Shown here: one piece after another, positions 43,130-52,958 of the stretch
How positions within the stretch are numbered: position 1 is the stretch's first letter
Layout of the letters: every line of letters starts with the position of its first letter
Assembly (NCBI RefSeq): GCF_009674805.1
Contig: NZ_WKKI01000002.1
Location: forward strand, 124,001-188,000
Direction: 5' to 3'
Length of the DNA stretch: 64,000 nucleotides
DNA from: Metabacillus lacus
Lineage (GTDB): Bacteria > Bacillota > Bacilli > Bacillales > Bacillaceae
Position numbers and translations under genes: made by a program
The notes under the pieces: generated by a model
What the model saw: only the letters and a program-made list of their open reading frames with translations
Told to the model about the DNA's origin: nothing
Database searches by the model: none

Positions 43130-43582
43130 TTATGCCATATTCCATTTTTGTAATAAAATGTTCAAAATTTGCTGTATTTGGTCTCTTATAACAGAATCTC
43201 TCAGCTGCTGATCCATGTGCTCCAGAGGAACCGGGGGTATATAAATGACATGGTCACGAAGAGAAGATTCTTCCTCTTTCCACTCGCGCCTGCAAGTTAA
43301 AAATACAACATGTTTAAATTGAACCGATAGTTCCCTGTGCCACATTTCAGCAGCTTGAAACGCTTCCTCTCCTGCATCTTTGACAGGCAGAGAAGGATAC
43401 AAGTACAACCTTCCTTTTAGCTGCCGTTCCAGCTCATGTGAAAGCACTTGTACGAATTCGGCCTCTCCTGCCGCTGCCTTATCACTTGGATTGCCGCCTG
43501 CGAAAAGTATTGGCATTATTGCTGTGTCTACATATTCTTTGGAATGGCTGTAGAGTTCTGCATCTTTCGTTGTCCACTTCAT
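43130..43582 (-). CDS. ypiF: YpiF (DUF2487 family)
   Basis: This 150-residue soluble protein of the DUF2487 family has unknown function. Text: MKWTTKDAELYSHSKEYVDT at the N-terminus, LYLYPSLPVKDAGEEAFQAA, and VIYIPPVPLEHMDQQLRDSV. ATG follows GGGAGGAAATAAC. Its linkage to qcrABC is conserved in Bacillus. Confidence 0.85.
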   Translation of the reverse strand: MKWTTKDAELYSHSKEYVDTAIMPILFAGGNPSDKAAAGEAEFVQVLSHELERQLKGRLYLYPSLPVKDAGEEAFQAAEMWHRELSVQFKHVVFLTCRREWKEEESSLRDHVIYIPPVPLEHMDQQLRDSVIRDQIQQILNILLQKWNMA

Positions 43583-43649
43583 GTTATTTCCTCCCTGATA
43601 ATCAAGCTATCCTTTAGCTTACTCCTCATCAGCCTTTGTTGTAAATAGA

Positions 43650-43672
43650 AAAAGCCCTATAATAGGGACTCC
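43650..43672 (-). terminator. Second terminator after ypiB
   Basis: The minus strand reads CCCTATTATAGGG followed by CTTTTTC. It is a small stem about 75 nt past ypiB. Confidence 0.5.
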
Positions 43673-43717
43673 CGCAAGTTGAAAGCATCATCATTCTCTG
43701 TCATTTGGTTTTTTTAA

Positions 43718-43746
43718 CAAAAAAAAGAACCTGTCCCCAGGTCCTA
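43718..43746 (-). terminator. Terminator of ypiA-ypiB
   Basis: The minus strand reads AGGACCTG-GGGA-CAGGTTCT followed by TTTTTTTG, at the ypiB stop codon. Confidence 0.8.
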
Positions 43747-44286
43747 TTTCACATATCTTCTTAATTGTTCACTGAGCTTGACAAATGTTTCCCGGTCATT
43801 GCTGTCAAGAGCATCATCAATCTGCTTCAGGAGCAGTTCTTTCTGATAGCTCTTAAGCGAATTTTCCAGAAGTCTCTCTGCAATCAGCCGGTCTTTTTCG
43901 TTAGCTGCAAAGTGCTTCGGCATAAATGGATTGCTCTCAAGTACCGCAGCATAATGCGGAGACTGATAGGAAGAACGGAAATTCAACTGAATATAAAGCT
44001 CTTCTTCTTTATTAAGCCTAATATCATGAAAGGATTTTTCAGCGTCTGTAGTCATGATATTCTCTTTATAGAATCTGAACGGCACTTCCTCAACACAATG
44101 AGTCGACATTATGATGCCGCGGGGACAGTACTGTGCTTGCTCTACAAAGTGAACCCTTTCCATTAAGGTATCATGGCTCATCAAGTAATTCAGGATCCAG
44201 ACGCACTCTCTCCGCTTTAGCTGATAGTGGTTGAGAAACCAGCGAACAAAGTCCTTTTTTTCATTGACAGATACAGGGGCTTCCAT
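43744..44286 (-). CDS. ypiB: YpiB (UPF0302 family)
   Basis: This 180-residue soluble protein of the UPF0302 family, function unknown, is highly conserved. It carries [40 protein letters not shown], and [20 protein letters not shown], plus a C-terminal [20 protein letters not shown] (IDEAL domain-like, which binds the ComK/MecA-like or other partners in related proteins). ATG follows GGAGGGAACAGA. It lies 69 nt after ypiA. Confidence 0.93.
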   Translation of the reverse strand: MEAPVSVNEKKDFVRWFLNHYQLKRRECVWILNYLMSHDTLMERVHFVEQAQYCPRGIIMSTHCVEEVPFRFYKENIMTTDAEKSFHDIRLNKEEELYIQLNFRSSYQSPHYAAVLESNPFMPKHFAANEKDRLIAERLLENSLKSYQKELLLKQIDDALDSNDRETFVKLSEQLRRYVK

Positions 44287-44355
44287 TCTGTTCCCTCCTC
44301 TGTTTCGTGACTTTTCTTAATAGAGAATTTCAACAAAAGAAAAAGGAAATCCTCC

Positions 44356-45630
44356 TTATTCTAACGAAAATTCATCTTCTAATTGCATCACAATCTCTTG
44401 AATTTCGACATTTGCAGGATCTTCAGCCAAAACTTTATCAAATAACTTCTTCGCTTCTTTCCTGTCGCCTTCTTCCATCAGCAGGAATGCATACTCAATC
44501 AGAAATGCCTGATTGTCTTTGAAAGAATTATATGCCGTTTGATAAAGATTTAGTGCATCAGAATAATTTTCCAGATGATATTGCGCCTTAGCCATGTTCC
44601 AATCGAATTGAGGGTCCTCTTCGCCATATTTCGCCGTCTCATTCAGTACATCAGCTACATCTTCAAATTTTTCTTCCACAAGCAGAATGTTAGTCAGTGT
44701 AATGATTGCTTCCACATGTCCCGGATCAAGAGCTACGGCTTCTCTCAGCAAAGCTTCTGCCTCTTCAGGGCGCTGAGCTTTTAAGGCTATTTTTCCCCCG
44801 TAGAGATAAAGCTCTTTATTAAATTCATCCTCTGAAAGGCCTTCTTTCACTGTTTGGAGGCTTTCCTTGAGCATTCCTTCATGCTCATAGGCTTTCGCAA
44901 GATGCAGATAAAGTGAGGTATATTGGGGATCCATCTCCTTTAATGCTTGAAACTGGCTGATCGCCGTTCCGTAAAACCCCCCCTGCATGGCGGTAAATCC
45001 ATATCCAAACAGCGTCTGAAGATCCGGCTGTTCCTCAGCAGCTTTTTCGTAAAAAGGAAGAGCTTCCTCAAAGCTGCCTGTCAGGCTTAATGATTCTGCA
45101 AGCCTCTGGTGAATACTGATGCCGGCAAGCACTGACGCTTCTTTTAATACCTCTTCATAATAACCGTAAGCTTTTTTGTAATCTGCTTTGTGAAAATAAA
45201 ATTCCCCTAAAGCAAAATCAATGATAGGCTCGTTTGGAAGAAGTTTCTTTGCTTCCTGAAGTTTTCTCTCGCTGACTTCATTTAATCCCTGCATCTGGTA
45301 TAGATCCGCCAGTAACAGCAAAGCTTGAGGATAACCTTGTTCAGTGGGCGATATACTGTTCAGTACTGTAATCGCTTCGTCCTCTTTATCACTATCGATA
45401 AATAAATCAGCCAGAAACAGTGAGATATCTGTCTCATCAGGATACAATTCGTGCAGATCTTCAACGATTGATAGTGCTCTTTCTGTATTACCCCATTCGA
45501 AGTATTTTTCAGCAAGGTAATACTTTTCTTCATCATGCAGATTACTTTCTATAGATAAAAGTAAATTCAGTCCTTGTTCTACTTGTCCTTTTTCTACCAG
45601 GTCTATTGCGTAATTCAGTTCTTCTTTCAA
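44356..45630 (-). CDS. ypiA: YpiA, TPR-repeat protein
   Basis: This 424-residue cytoplasmic protein is built of about ten tetratricopeptide repeats (for example EKYFEWGNTERALSIVEDLH, GQFYFHKADYKKAYGYYEEV-like units). TPR proteins are scaffolds; the partner is unknown. The start is TTG 45630 after AAGGGGCG and gives the B. subtilis length (423 aa). The open frame continues upstream to 45699, but that part overlaps the preceding gene and has no start signal. It forms ypiA-ypiB. Confidence 0.9.
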   Translation of the reverse strand: MKEELNYAIDLVEKGQVEQGLNLLLSIESNLHDEEKYYLAEKYFEWGNTERALSIVEDLHELYPDETDISLFLADLFIDSDKEDEAITVLNSISPTEQGYPQALLLLADLYQMQGLNEVSERKLQEAKKLLPNEPIIDFALGEFYFHKADYKKAYGYYEEVLKEASVLAGISIHQRLAESLSLTGSFEEALPFYEKAAEEQPDLQTLFGYGFTAMQGGFYGTAISQFQALKEMDPQYTSLYLHLAKAYEHEGMLKESLQTVKEGLSEDEFNKELYLYGGKIALKAQRPEEAEALLREAVALDPGHVEAIITLTNILLVEEKFEDVADVLNETAKYGEEDPQFDWNMAKAQYHLENYSDALNLYQTAYNSFKDNQAFLIEYAFLLMEEGDRKEAKKLFDKVLAEDPANVEIQEIVMQLEDEFSLE

Positions 45631-45653
45631 CGTTCTCGCCCCTTCTCTTGCAT

Positions 45654-46559
45654 CTATACAGGATATGGAAGAAAGCTTCCGCTTAAAGCCATCTTGCATT
45701 CTTCCCCAAACCCGGGATGAATATAGTACACATTCCCGGCTTTTAAGACTTTCCCCTTATGAATGACACAATCGGGAATGTAACTATCATAATCGAGAAC
45801 AGGGTTTTCATCAACAGTATAGCTTAACTTGTCCATGAGGTATAAATTATAATCTACAGAGCCTCCTACCCTGATGTCTCCTTTATGGGGGTAGATCCCG
45901 AGTATGCCCAGATCTTCTCTTGTTAGCGGAACTCCCGGAGAAAAGGGCTGAGAAAAGTGGCTGAAACCATATCTTTTCATTAGTTCGGCAAATTTGTCCC
46001 TTTTTTTGAAGAAGGAAAAGCCGCTTTGGCCCTTAGGTGCAGAAATCAGCGTGAGAGGCTGGTTATGAAGAACCCCCCTGATCCAGCTCCAGGCAATGCT
46101 TTGCAGTTCCTCTGGTGTGGAGTAGTCCAGAATCAGCATAGTAATTCCTGCTTTTTTGCAAATTTGTATCAGCCCGGGAGTTAACACTTTTAAAGGAATT
46201 TTCACTGCTAAGTAATAGTCAATCGGCGAGTTCAAAAGCTGCTGGCGGCAAAGCTTAATAGAAGGCAGGAGCTCATGCTGGCTTTTAGCCTCAACAACCG
46301 TAATGAAAGACGTAACTCCCTTTGCAATCAAACGTTTACATTCCTTTTTCAATGCTGTAAAAGATCCAGCTTCTTTCTCCTGCTGAACAAAACACAGATA
46401 GCCTGGTGTAAGAAGAAAGCCTTTTGCATCCAGCTTCATGAAACTATAGTTATCCATGGTGTCTTTTTTATAGCAGACTTTGTTATCGCTAATCAGTAAA
46501 GATTGCTGTGTCAGGCAGCCATTGGAGAAAAGGGAGGCGCCATATACGATGTACTTCAT
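45654..46559 (-). CDS. Amidohydrolase-like protein without the metal-binding histidines
   Basis: This 301-residue protein begins KYIVYGASLFSNGCLTQQSL and then LDAKGFLLTPGYLCF (about 43-57). This is the shape of an amidohydrolase N-terminus (short strand, NG turn, then DAxGxxLxPGFIDxH). But LCF replaces the expected D-x-H metal motif, and no HxH appears. The end (IRVGGSVDYNLYLMD, then VIHKGKVLKAGNVYYI) looks like the closing strand of the composite beta-sandwich. It may be a pseudoenzyme related to N-acetylglucosamine-6-phosphate deacetylase or dihydroorotase-like proteins. ATG follows GGAGATGGA. It lies 23 nt before ypiA and does not occur here in B. subtilis. Confidence 0.6.
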   Translation of the reverse strand: MKYIVYGASLFSNGCLTQQSLLISDNKVCYKKDTMDNYSFMKLDAKGFLLTPGYLCFVQQEKEAGSFTALKKECKRLIAKGVTSFITVVEAKSQHELLPSIKLCRQQLLNSPIDYYLAVKIPLKVLTPGLIQICKKAGITMLILDYSTPEELQSIAWSWIRGVLHNQPLTLISAPKGQSGFSFFKKRDKFAELMKRYGFSHFSQPFSPGVPLTREDLGILGIYPHKGDIRVGGSVDYNLYLMDKLSYTVDENPVLDYDSYIPDCVIHKGKVLKAGNVYYIHPGFGEECKMALSGSFLPYPV

Positions 46560-46619
46560 TCCATCTCCTGCCTTTCTATAGACAAGCTATGCTGACAGAG
46601 GAGATGTTATTCTAAGCAT

Positions 46620-46657
46620 CAAAAAAAAGTCCGGCAGTAATATAACTGGCCGGACTG
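46620..46657 (-). terminator. Terminator of hisC-tyrA-aroA
   Basis: The minus strand reads AGTCCGGC-(13 nt)-GCCGGACT followed by TTTTTTTG. An inner CAGT/ACTG pairing extends the stem. Confidence 0.9.
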
Positions 46658-46664
46658 CTAACTA

Positions 46665-47954
46665 TTATAATTCGGAACTTGCTGAAAGCTCTGCAAGATG
46701 ATCAAAGAAACTTGGATAAGATACAGAAATGGCGTCGCTGCCTTCCAGCTCCAGTTCTTCTTCTGTCATAAGTCCTGCTACTGCAAGCATCATGCCGATG
46801 CGATGGTCGCCATGTGAAGAGACCTTGCAACCCCCTTTTAACGGAGTTCTGCCTGCTATGATCATTCCGTCAGCTGTCGCTTTTATATCAGCCCCCAGCT
46901 TGCTGAGTTCCTCTACAACGGTTGTAATTCTGTTCGTCTCTTTCACCTTTAGTTCTTCCGCATCTTTAATGATGGTTGTACCTTCTGCCTGTGTTGCAAG
47001 AAGGGCCAGTATCGGAATTTCATCAATTAAGCGGGGAATAAGTTCTCCGGAGATCGTGGTCCCTTTTAAATTGGACGTTTTTATTGAGATGTCTGCAGCC
47101 GGTTCTGCCGAACTGCTCATATTCCCCATGCTGATTTCTGCTCCCATAGCTTTTAAAACATCCAGCACACCCGTCCTGGTTGGATTCACACCAACATTTT
47201 GCAGAGTAATGCTGCTGTCTGGCACAATGGCACCTGCTGCTAGAAAGAAAGCCGCAGAAGAAATGTCGCCGGGAACGTTTATGTCTGCTGCTGTTAACGT
47301 TTGTCCGCCTCTAATTGATGCTGTGGTTTTCTCCTCTTCAACTTCAACTCCAAAAGCTCTCAGCATTCTTTCTGTATGATCCCTGGACTTGTGTGGTTCT
47401 TCCACTGTTGTCATTCCTTCTCCGCTTAATCCTGCCAAAAGAATCGCAGATTTCACCTGAGCGCTTGCAACCTCAGACTTGTACTCAATTCCTTTGAGAT
47501 GACCGCCTGAAATTGTCAGAGGGGTATAATTTCCATTTTCTCTCCCAACAATGCTTGCTCCCATTTCTGTTAAGGGCTTCGTTACACGAGACATCGGCCT
47601 TTTGCTGATAGACTCGTCTCCCGCTAAATTTGATTCAAAAGAAGTGCCTGCAAGGATGCCCATAATCAGCCGAATCGTAGTGCCGGAATTGCCGACATCC
47701 AGAGTTTCTTCAGCAGGTGCAAGACCCTTCAGCCCTATACCTTTGACAGTCACATTTGTGCCTTTTCTTTCTATTTCAACTCCAAGCTTTTGAAAACAGG
47801 AAATGGTGCTTAAACAGTCGGCGCCAGGAAGAAAGTTAGTGATGCTGGTTATACCTTCCGCAATAGAGCCGAACATCACCGCTCTGTGGGAAATCGATTT
47901 ATCACCGGGAATTCTGATTATACCTTTTAGTGAGGCTGCTTTTTTCAGTTTCAT
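46665..47954 (-). CDS. aroA: 5-enolpyruvylshikimate-3-phosphate synthase, class II type
   Basis: This 429-residue enzyme makes EPSP from shikimate-3-phosphate and [11 protein letters not shown] (17-24), [10 protein letters not shown] (88-97), SAQVK (164-168), RDHTE (191-195) and the NPTR sequence mark it as class II, the type usually more tolerant to glyphosate. GDHRIGM lies near the end. In B. subtilis the gene is called aroE. ATG follows GAGGTAGAAGA. Last gene of the aromatic block. Confidence 0.96.
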   Translation of the reverse strand: MKLKKAASLKGIIRIPGDKSISHRAVMFGSIAEGITSITNFLPGADCLSTISCFQKLGVEIERKGTNVTVKGIGLKGLAPAEETLDVGNSGTTIRLIMGILAGTSFESNLAGDESISKRPMSRVTKPLTEMGASIVGRENGNYTPLTISGGHLKGIEYKSEVASAQVKSAILLAGLSGEGMTTVEEPHKSRDHTERMLRAFGVEVEEEKTTASIRGGQTLTAADINVPGDISSAAFFLAAGAIVPDSSITLQNVGVNPTRTGVLDVLKAMGAEISMGNMSSSAEPAADISIKTSNLKGTTISGELIPRLIDEIPILALLATQAEGTTIIKDAEELKVKETNRITTVVEELSKLGADIKATADGMIIAGRTPLKGGCKVSSHGDHRIGMMLAVAGLMTEEELELEGSDAISVSYPSFFDHLAELSASSEL

Positions 47955-47963
47955 TCTTCTACC

Positions 47964-49070
47964 TCATTCCATAAAAAAAGTGTCATATTTTGCTTTTGTT
48001 TCAATACATCTTTGCGCTCTCATTCTATCAGCCTCTGACTGAAAACTAAGACGCAGAACGCCGTAAATCTCCTCGCGTGTTTCAATAATGCGGATGTTGG
48101 TGATACTGATTTCTTCCTCAGCGAGGTATCCGGTTATCTCAGAGATAATACCCGGATAGTCAGGAACGTCCACATATAGATCATAAAATGCCGGGATAGC
48201 TCCTTTTGTTTTCACAGGAAGGCCATCCCGAAACTGTTTTGCTTCCAAAAAATATGTATATATTTTTGCAGCATCTTCTTCTTCAATCATTGTTCTAACG
48301 TAATCCATTTCACCTTGCCACTGCTGGAACAGCTTTAGAAGCTCTTCTTTATTTTGGAGAAGTATATCCCTCCACATTGCCGGATTGCTGGAAGCAATTC
48401 TTGTGATATCACGAAAACCGCCGGCTGCCAGCCTGCTTGTCAGGGGCTGGCTCTCCTGAAGTATTTCTGCCTGGCGTACAAGGCCTGCCGCAATCACATG
48501 AGGAAAATGGCTGATGACTCCTGTGAGGGAATCATGCTGCTGTGGATCCAGGTCAATAAAGTGAGCATTTGTACCTTTTAGGAGTACTTTAAGCTTTTCT
48601 GCGGCTTCAGCACTCTCTTTTGAAGTGGGCGTTAGGATATAAAAGGCATTTTCAAATAATCTTGCTCTTGCAGCTGTTACGCCCGATTTATGAGAGCCTG
48701 CCATTGGGTGCCCGCCGACAAAAACACCGTTACTCCCGGTAAAAAGCCTTTCACCTTCTGCAGCAATGCTCCCCTTTGTACTGCCAACATCAGTAATAAT
48801 TACATCCCGCTTTAATGAAAGAGTACTAATCTGATTCATCAGTTCAAGCGTCTGGATAACCGGAGTTGAAAAGATAATGTAATCAGCTTCTTCCGCAGCA
48901 ACGATTGATTCTGCCTTGTCATCAATCACACCAAGCTTTTTTGCAGCTTTCAATGTATTCTCATCCCGATCATAGCCAATAATTGAGACTTGCGGGTATT
49001 CCTGTTTTATAGAAAGGGCGATTGAACCGCCAATCAGTCCGAGGCCCAGAATCAATACACTTTTTTGCAT
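47964..49070 (-). CDS. tyrA: Prephenate dehydrogenase with ACT domain
   Basis: This 368-residue enzyme oxidises prephenate to 4-hydroxyphenylpyruvate (tyrosine branch). NAD-binding LGLGLIGGSIAL is at the N-terminus; HPMAGSHKSGV and the catalytic His region follow. The C-terminal ACT domain (about 295-368: DVPDYPGIISEITGYLAEEE) is the likely feedback site. ATG 49070 follows AGGAG by nine bases; an ATG three codons earlier is too close. It lies 9 nt before aroA. Confidence 0.95.
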   Translation of the reverse strand: MQKSVLILGLGLIGGSIALSIKQEYPQVSIIGYDRDENTLKAAKKLGVIDDKAESIVAAEEADYIIFSTPVIQTLELMNQISTLSLKRDVIITDVGSTKGSIAAEGERLFTGSNGVFVGGHPMAGSHKSGVTAARARLFENAFYILTPTSKESAEAAEKLKVLLKGTNAHFIDLDPQQHDSLTGVISHFPHVIAAGLVRQAEILQESQPLTSRLAAGGFRDITRIASSNPAMWRDILLQNKEELLKLFQQWQGEMDYVRTMIEEEDAAKIYTYFLEAKQFRDGLPVKTKGAIPAFYDLYVDVPDYPGIISEITGYLAEEEISITNIRIIETREEIYGVLRLSFQSEADRMRAQRCIETKAKYDTFFME

Positions 49071-49089
49071 ACATGCCATCTCCTATTAA

Positions 49090-49140
49090 AAGCCCATGAC
49101 CACTTTTCATGGCGGCAGGCCATGAACCCGCTTTTTTCAA
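49090..49140 (-). other. Hairpin region between hisC and tyrA
   Basis: TTCATGGC and GCCATGAA (49106-49113 and 49119-49126) form an 8-bp stem, nested between AAGC/GCTT-like flanks with T-runs on the minus strand. It could attenuate or end part of the hisC transcript. Confidence 0.45.
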
Positions 49141-49170
49141 AGCACAGCAGACGGCTTCAGCCCCATGGAC

Positions 49171-50259
49171 CTATTCTCTATTCACCAATTTGCCGAGCAC
49201 CTCAATGATGTCTGCATTTTGCTCCCTCGTACCAATTGTAATCCGCAGGCTTTCCGGAAATCCAAGAGCAGTGCCCGCACGAACGATATATCCTTTTTCA
49301 AGCAGTGCTTGAAACAGCTCATCTGCATTGCGGCCAAAATGAATTAAAATGAAATTTCCTTCTGAAGGATAATAACTTAAGCCAGTTTCATCACAAAAAT
49401 CATAAAATTGCTGCAGGCCTTTTCTATTTTCTTCCTTGCAATAGCGGATGAAATCCTGATCTTCCAATGCCGCAGCTGCTGCAGCCTGTGCGACTCTGTT
49501 TGTATTAAAAGGTTCTCTTGCAGGCTCGATTGAAGCAATAAACTCTCTGCCTGCTACCCCGTAACCGATGCGCAGGGCGGCCAGGCCATATGCTTTGGAA
49601 AAAGTTCTCAAAACCATCACATTGCTGTATGTATCCAAATAGGAAAGTGTATCAGGATAATCTTCCGCGACTGCGTATTCAAAATAAGCTTCATCGAGAA
49701 CAACCAGGACATGATTGGGAACTTTAGAAAGAAACTGCTCAAGTGCAAGCTTGCTGACATGTGTGCCTGTCGGATTATTAGGACTGCAGACCCACACCAC
49801 TTTTGTTTCACTGTTCATCTCTTTTAGCATGGCATCCAAATCGTGTTTCCCATCAACAAGCGGAACTTCTTTGATTTCTGCACCTTCTATTACTGCATTA
49901 TGCTTATATTGCGGAAAAGTAGGAACGGCCATCACCGTATTGGTGCCGGGTTTCAGCAGGGCACGGCAGATGATTTGCACAACTTCATCAGATCCGTTAC
50001 CGAGGATAATTTCCTCCCCTTTTCTTCCAAGATGAGCAGCGAGGGCATTACGCAGCACGGCACTGTATCCATCAGGATAAATACCAAGCTGTGTCAATTC
50101 TCTTTGAACCGCTTCTCTTGCTTTTTGAGAAGTACCAAACGGGTTTTCATTTGAAGCAAGCTTGACTATTTTTGACAAGCCATATTCTTTTTTAACTTCT
50201 TCAATCGGTTTGCCCGGCTGATAGGGCTTTAAATTCAGCAGCTGATTTTTAATTTCCAT
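49171..50259 (-). CDS. hisC: Histidinol-phosphate/aromatic aminotransferase
   Basis: This 362-residue PLP aminotransferase is used in histidine and, in Bacillus, also in tyrosine and phenylalanine synthesis. Motifs: LASNENPFGTS (N-terminal), NPTGTHVS (PLP contact), VLDEAYFEYA, and the Schiff-base Lys in RTFSKAYGLAALRIGY. ATG follows GAGGTGTTCATGAAAT at some distance. Its presence in the trp/aro cluster rather than a his operon fits the dual role. Confidence 0.95.
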   Translation of the reverse strand: MEIKNQLLNLKPYQPGKPIEEVKKEYGLSKIVKLASNENPFGTSQKAREAVQRELTQLGIYPDGYSAVLRNALAAHLGRKGEEIILGNGSDEVVQIICRALLKPGTNTVMAVPTFPQYKHNAVIEGAEIKEVPLVDGKHDLDAMLKEMNSETKVVWVCSPNNPTGTHVSKLALEQFLSKVPNHVLVVLDEAYFEYAVAEDYPDTLSYLDTYSNVMVLRTFSKAYGLAALRIGYGVAGREFIASIEPAREPFNTNRVAQAAAAAALEDQDFIRYCKEENRKGLQQFYDFCDETGLSYYPSEGNFILIHFGRNADELFQALLEKGYIVRAGTALGFPESLRITIGTREQNADIIEVLGKLVNRE

Positions 50260-50280
50260 ATTTCATGAACACCTCTTTCT

Positions 50281-50325
50281 GAAAAACACCTTTTTCCCAT
50301 CATAACGCTATGAGAAAAAAGGTGC
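50281..50325 (-). terminator. Terminator between trpA and hisC
   Basis: The minus strand shows CACCTTTTTTCTCAT and ATGGGAAAAAGGTG forming a long stem around AGCGTTATG, followed by TTTTTC. It separates trpEDCFBA from hisC-tyrA-aroA, at least in part. Confidence 0.8.
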
Positions 50326-50335
50326 AAAGTAAGCA

Positions 50336-51133
50336 TTATGTTGTTTTGAATTCGCTGGCAAACATTTTGAATTCAGCAAGAGCTCTGTCATAAGTCTCAG
50401 GATTTTGAAGTTGTTCACGAAGGCTTTCAATCTTTCTGACCAAAGCACTTCCTACAATAATTCCGTCGCTGACTTTGTTCATTTCCTCAGCCTGCTGCCT
50501 TGACGATATGCCAAAGCCAACAGCTACAGGGACAGGGCTCATGTGTTTAACCTCTTTAATGAATGTATAGGCTTCCTCTTCAAAACCCTGCCTTTCGCCA
50601 GTAATGCCAAGCGAGGATATACAATAAAGAAAGCCTTCTGCTTCCTCCGTAATCTTTTTGATTCTATCAGAGGAAGTAGGTGCAACAAGTGAGATCAGTG
50701 AGATCCCATTTTCTTTGCACTGCTTTTTCAAGTATCGGTTTTCTTCATAAGGAAGGTCAGGAATTAAAAGCCCGTTTATGGTATTTTTTCGCATTAAAGC
50801 GAAAAAGTATTCTTCACCTAATTGTAACACAGGATTATAATAGGTAAAGAGAATTATTGGGATTGTAACCCCTTTTTTTCTTAGCTCAGGAACCATTTCC
50901 ATCACCTTTTTAATTGTAACACCGCTGCTTAATGCCCTAACGGAAGCCCGCTGGATAACAGGTCCGTCTGCCAGCGGATCTGAATAAGGGACTCCAAGTT
51001 CAATTGCAGAGGCGCCCGCTTCTTGAAGGGCGAGAGCCAGATCTGCTGAAGCTTGCAGAGAAGGGTCGCCTGCAGTGATAAAAGGGATAAATAATTTCTC
51101 GCCTGATTGCTGCAATTTTTGTAGTGATTCCAT
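50336..51133 (-). CDS. trpA: Tryptophan synthase alpha subunit
   Basis: This 265-residue TIM barrel cleaves indole-3-glycerol phosphate to indole. Catalytic Glu45 (ELGVPYSDPLADGP) and Asp56 are present. The PLAPTSS-type loop reads SLVAPTSSDR. ATG immediately follows the trpB stop codon (TAA-ATG on the minus strand), so translation is coupled to its partner. Confidence 0.97.
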   Translation of the reverse strand: MESLQKLQQSGEKLFIPFITAGDPSLQASADLALALQEAGASAIELGVPYSDPLADGPVIQRASVRALSSGVTIKKVMEMVPELRKKGVTIPIILFTYYNPVLQLGEEYFFALMRKNTINGLLIPDLPYEENRYLKKQCKENGISLISLVAPTSSDRIKKITEEAEGFLYCISSLGITGERQGFEEEAYTFIKEVKHMSPVPVAVGFGISSRQQAEEMNKVSDGIIVGSALVRKIESLREQLQNPETYDRALAEFKMFASEFKTT

Positions 51134-52324
51134 TTACATCCCCCTCTCTGCGTTCATTAAAGTATGAACATCTTTGTCTCCTCTTCCCGATAAACAAACA
51201 AGCACTGTTTGAGAAGAATCCATCTGCTGAGACAGCTGAAATGCTTTAGCAAGAGCGTGTGCTGATTCTATTGCGGCCAGTATTCCTTCTGTCTCCGCCA
51301 AAAGCCTGAGCGCCGCCAAAGCTTCGTCATCCGTAACGCTCACATACTGCACTCTGTTAATGCTGGAAAGATATGCGTGCTCCGGACCTACCCCCGGGTA
51401 ATCCAGTCCGGCTGAAATAGAGTAAGGTTCAATAATCTGGCCGTATTCATCTTGAAGAAGATAAGTTAAAGAACCGTGTATCACTCCTTTGGTTCCTTTT
51501 GTAATCGTGGCCGCGTGCTTATCCGTTTCAACGCCAAGGCCTCCTGCTTCCACCCCGAAAATTTCTGAATCATCTTCCAAAAAGGCAGTAAACATCCCTA
51601 TTGCGTTGCTGCCTCCGCCCACACAAGCTACAATCCTGTCAGGGAGAGAATCATAGATTTTTAAGAACTGCTCTCTTGCCTCATCACCAATAATTCTCTG
51701 AAACTCTTTCACAATATAAGGATATGGGTGAGGACCGACCACAGAGCCAATCATGTAAAAATGATCACTGCAATGCTGCACCCAGTATCTGATGGCTTCA
51801 TTGGTTGCATCCTTCAGTGTCCGGCTCCCGCTGGATACCGGAACCACTTCGGCTCCAAGAAGCTCCATTCTGAAAACATTGAGCTGCTGCCTCGCAATAT
51901 CTTCTTCGCCCATAAATACTTTGCACTTCATCCCGAACTTAGCAGCAACCGTTGCTGCTGCAACTCCATGCTGACCTGCACCTGTTTCAGCGATAATCTG
52001 CGTCTTACCCATTCTTTTTGCTAGTAGCGCCTGTCCGATTGCATTGTTGATTTTATGCGCACCTGTATGATTTAAATCCTCCCGCTTTAGTATGATCCTT
52101 GCTCCGCCAAGCTTTTTAGACAGATTATCCGCAGCTGTTAATGCTGTCGGCCTTCCAGAGTATTCCTTCAGCATGTTAAGATATTCTATCTGAAAAGCAG
52201 GATCTTCCCTGCTGGCTCTAAATGCATCTTCTATTTCTTTGAGAGGCTGCATCAGGGTTTCCGGGACAAATTTACCTCCAAAATCCCCATACCTGCCCCT
52301 CTCATCCGGATATTGAAGCTTCAT
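51134..52324 (-). CDS. trpB: Tryptophan synthase beta subunit
   Basis: This 396-residue PLP enzyme joins indole and serine. The cofactor Lys91 is in [15 protein letters not shown]. The phosphate-binding loop GGGSNAIG and the GRGDKD motif near the C-terminus are present. It lies one base after trpF. Confidence 0.97.
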   Translation of the reverse strand: MKLQYPDERGRYGDFGGKFVPETLMQPLKEIEDAFRASREDPAFQIEYLNMLKEYSGRPTALTAADNLSKKLGGARIILKREDLNHTGAHKINNAIGQALLAKRMGKTQIIAETGAGQHGVAAATVAAKFGMKCKVFMGEEDIARQQLNVFRMELLGAEVVPVSSGSRTLKDATNEAIRYWVQHCSDHFYMIGSVVGPHPYPYIVKEFQRIIGDEAREQFLKIYDSLPDRIVACVGGGSNAIGMFTAFLEDDSEIFGVEAGGLGVETDKHAATITKGTKGVIHGSLTYLLQDEYGQIIEPYSISAGLDYPGVGPEHAYLSSINRVQYVSVTDDEALAALRLLAETEGILAAIESAHALAKAFQLSQQMDSSQTVLVCLSGRGDKDVHTLMNAERGM

Positions 52325-52325
52325 A

Positions 52326-52958
52326 TTATAAACACTCCTCTAGTTTTAGTATCAGTTCTTTGTCTTTGCTTCCATTTACTTCTATTCCGCTCGCCAAATC
52401 AATGCCATGAGGGCGCATAGCAACGAGTTTACTCACATTGTCAGGATTAACTCCCCCTGCAATCATGCAGGTTCTGCCCCATTGCTCCGCAGCTTTCATA
52501 TAGGAAGGAACATAGCTCCAATCAAACGATACACCTGTTCCTCCCCATTTCCCTTTTACTGCGCAATCAATTAAGAAGGCATCCGCACACTCTTTATATT
52601 TTTGCATTTTTTCAAGGGTTTTCTCTTCATGAGGCAGTGCTTTCCAGATTTCAAGCCCTGTTGCATTTTTTATTGCTGCAAGCTGTTCTGCACTTTCAGT
52701 TCCATGGCACTGAATCACATGCAGCGGAACAAGAGTCAGCACCTTCAGTATTTCTTCAATCTCTTCATTTACAAATACTCCTGCAAGTCGTTTATCTTTA
52801 ACAGGTATCTCTTTCAGCCATTTTGCTGCGTCTCCTGGTGAAACTGTTCTTTTGCTGTGCTGTGTAAAAATAAAGCCGAGATCGGTTGCTTTGCTTGATC
52901 CGCTGCTTACCCGCAAATCTTCAAGAGATTTATTGCCGCATAGTTTGAGCCGGGTCAT
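52326..52958 (-). CDS. trpF: Phosphoribosylanthranilate isomerase
   Basis: This 210-residue TIM barrel performs the Amadori rearrangement to CdRP. Catalytic Cys7 is in LKLCGN and the Asp is in [15 protein letters not shown]. The phosphate-binding loop is GGVNPDNV. It overlaps trpC by 4 nt (ATGA). Confidence 0.96.
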   Translation of the reverse strand: MTRLKLCGNKSLEDLRVSSGSSKATDLGFIFTQHSKRTVSPGDAAKWLKEIPVKDKRLAGVFVNEEIEEILKVLTLVPLHVIQCHGTESAEQLAAIKNATGLEIWKALPHEEKTLEKMQKYKECADAFLIDCAVKGKWGGTGVSFDWSYVPSYMKAAEQWGRTCMIAGGVNPDNVSKLVAMRPHGIDLASGIEVNGSKDKELILKLEECL

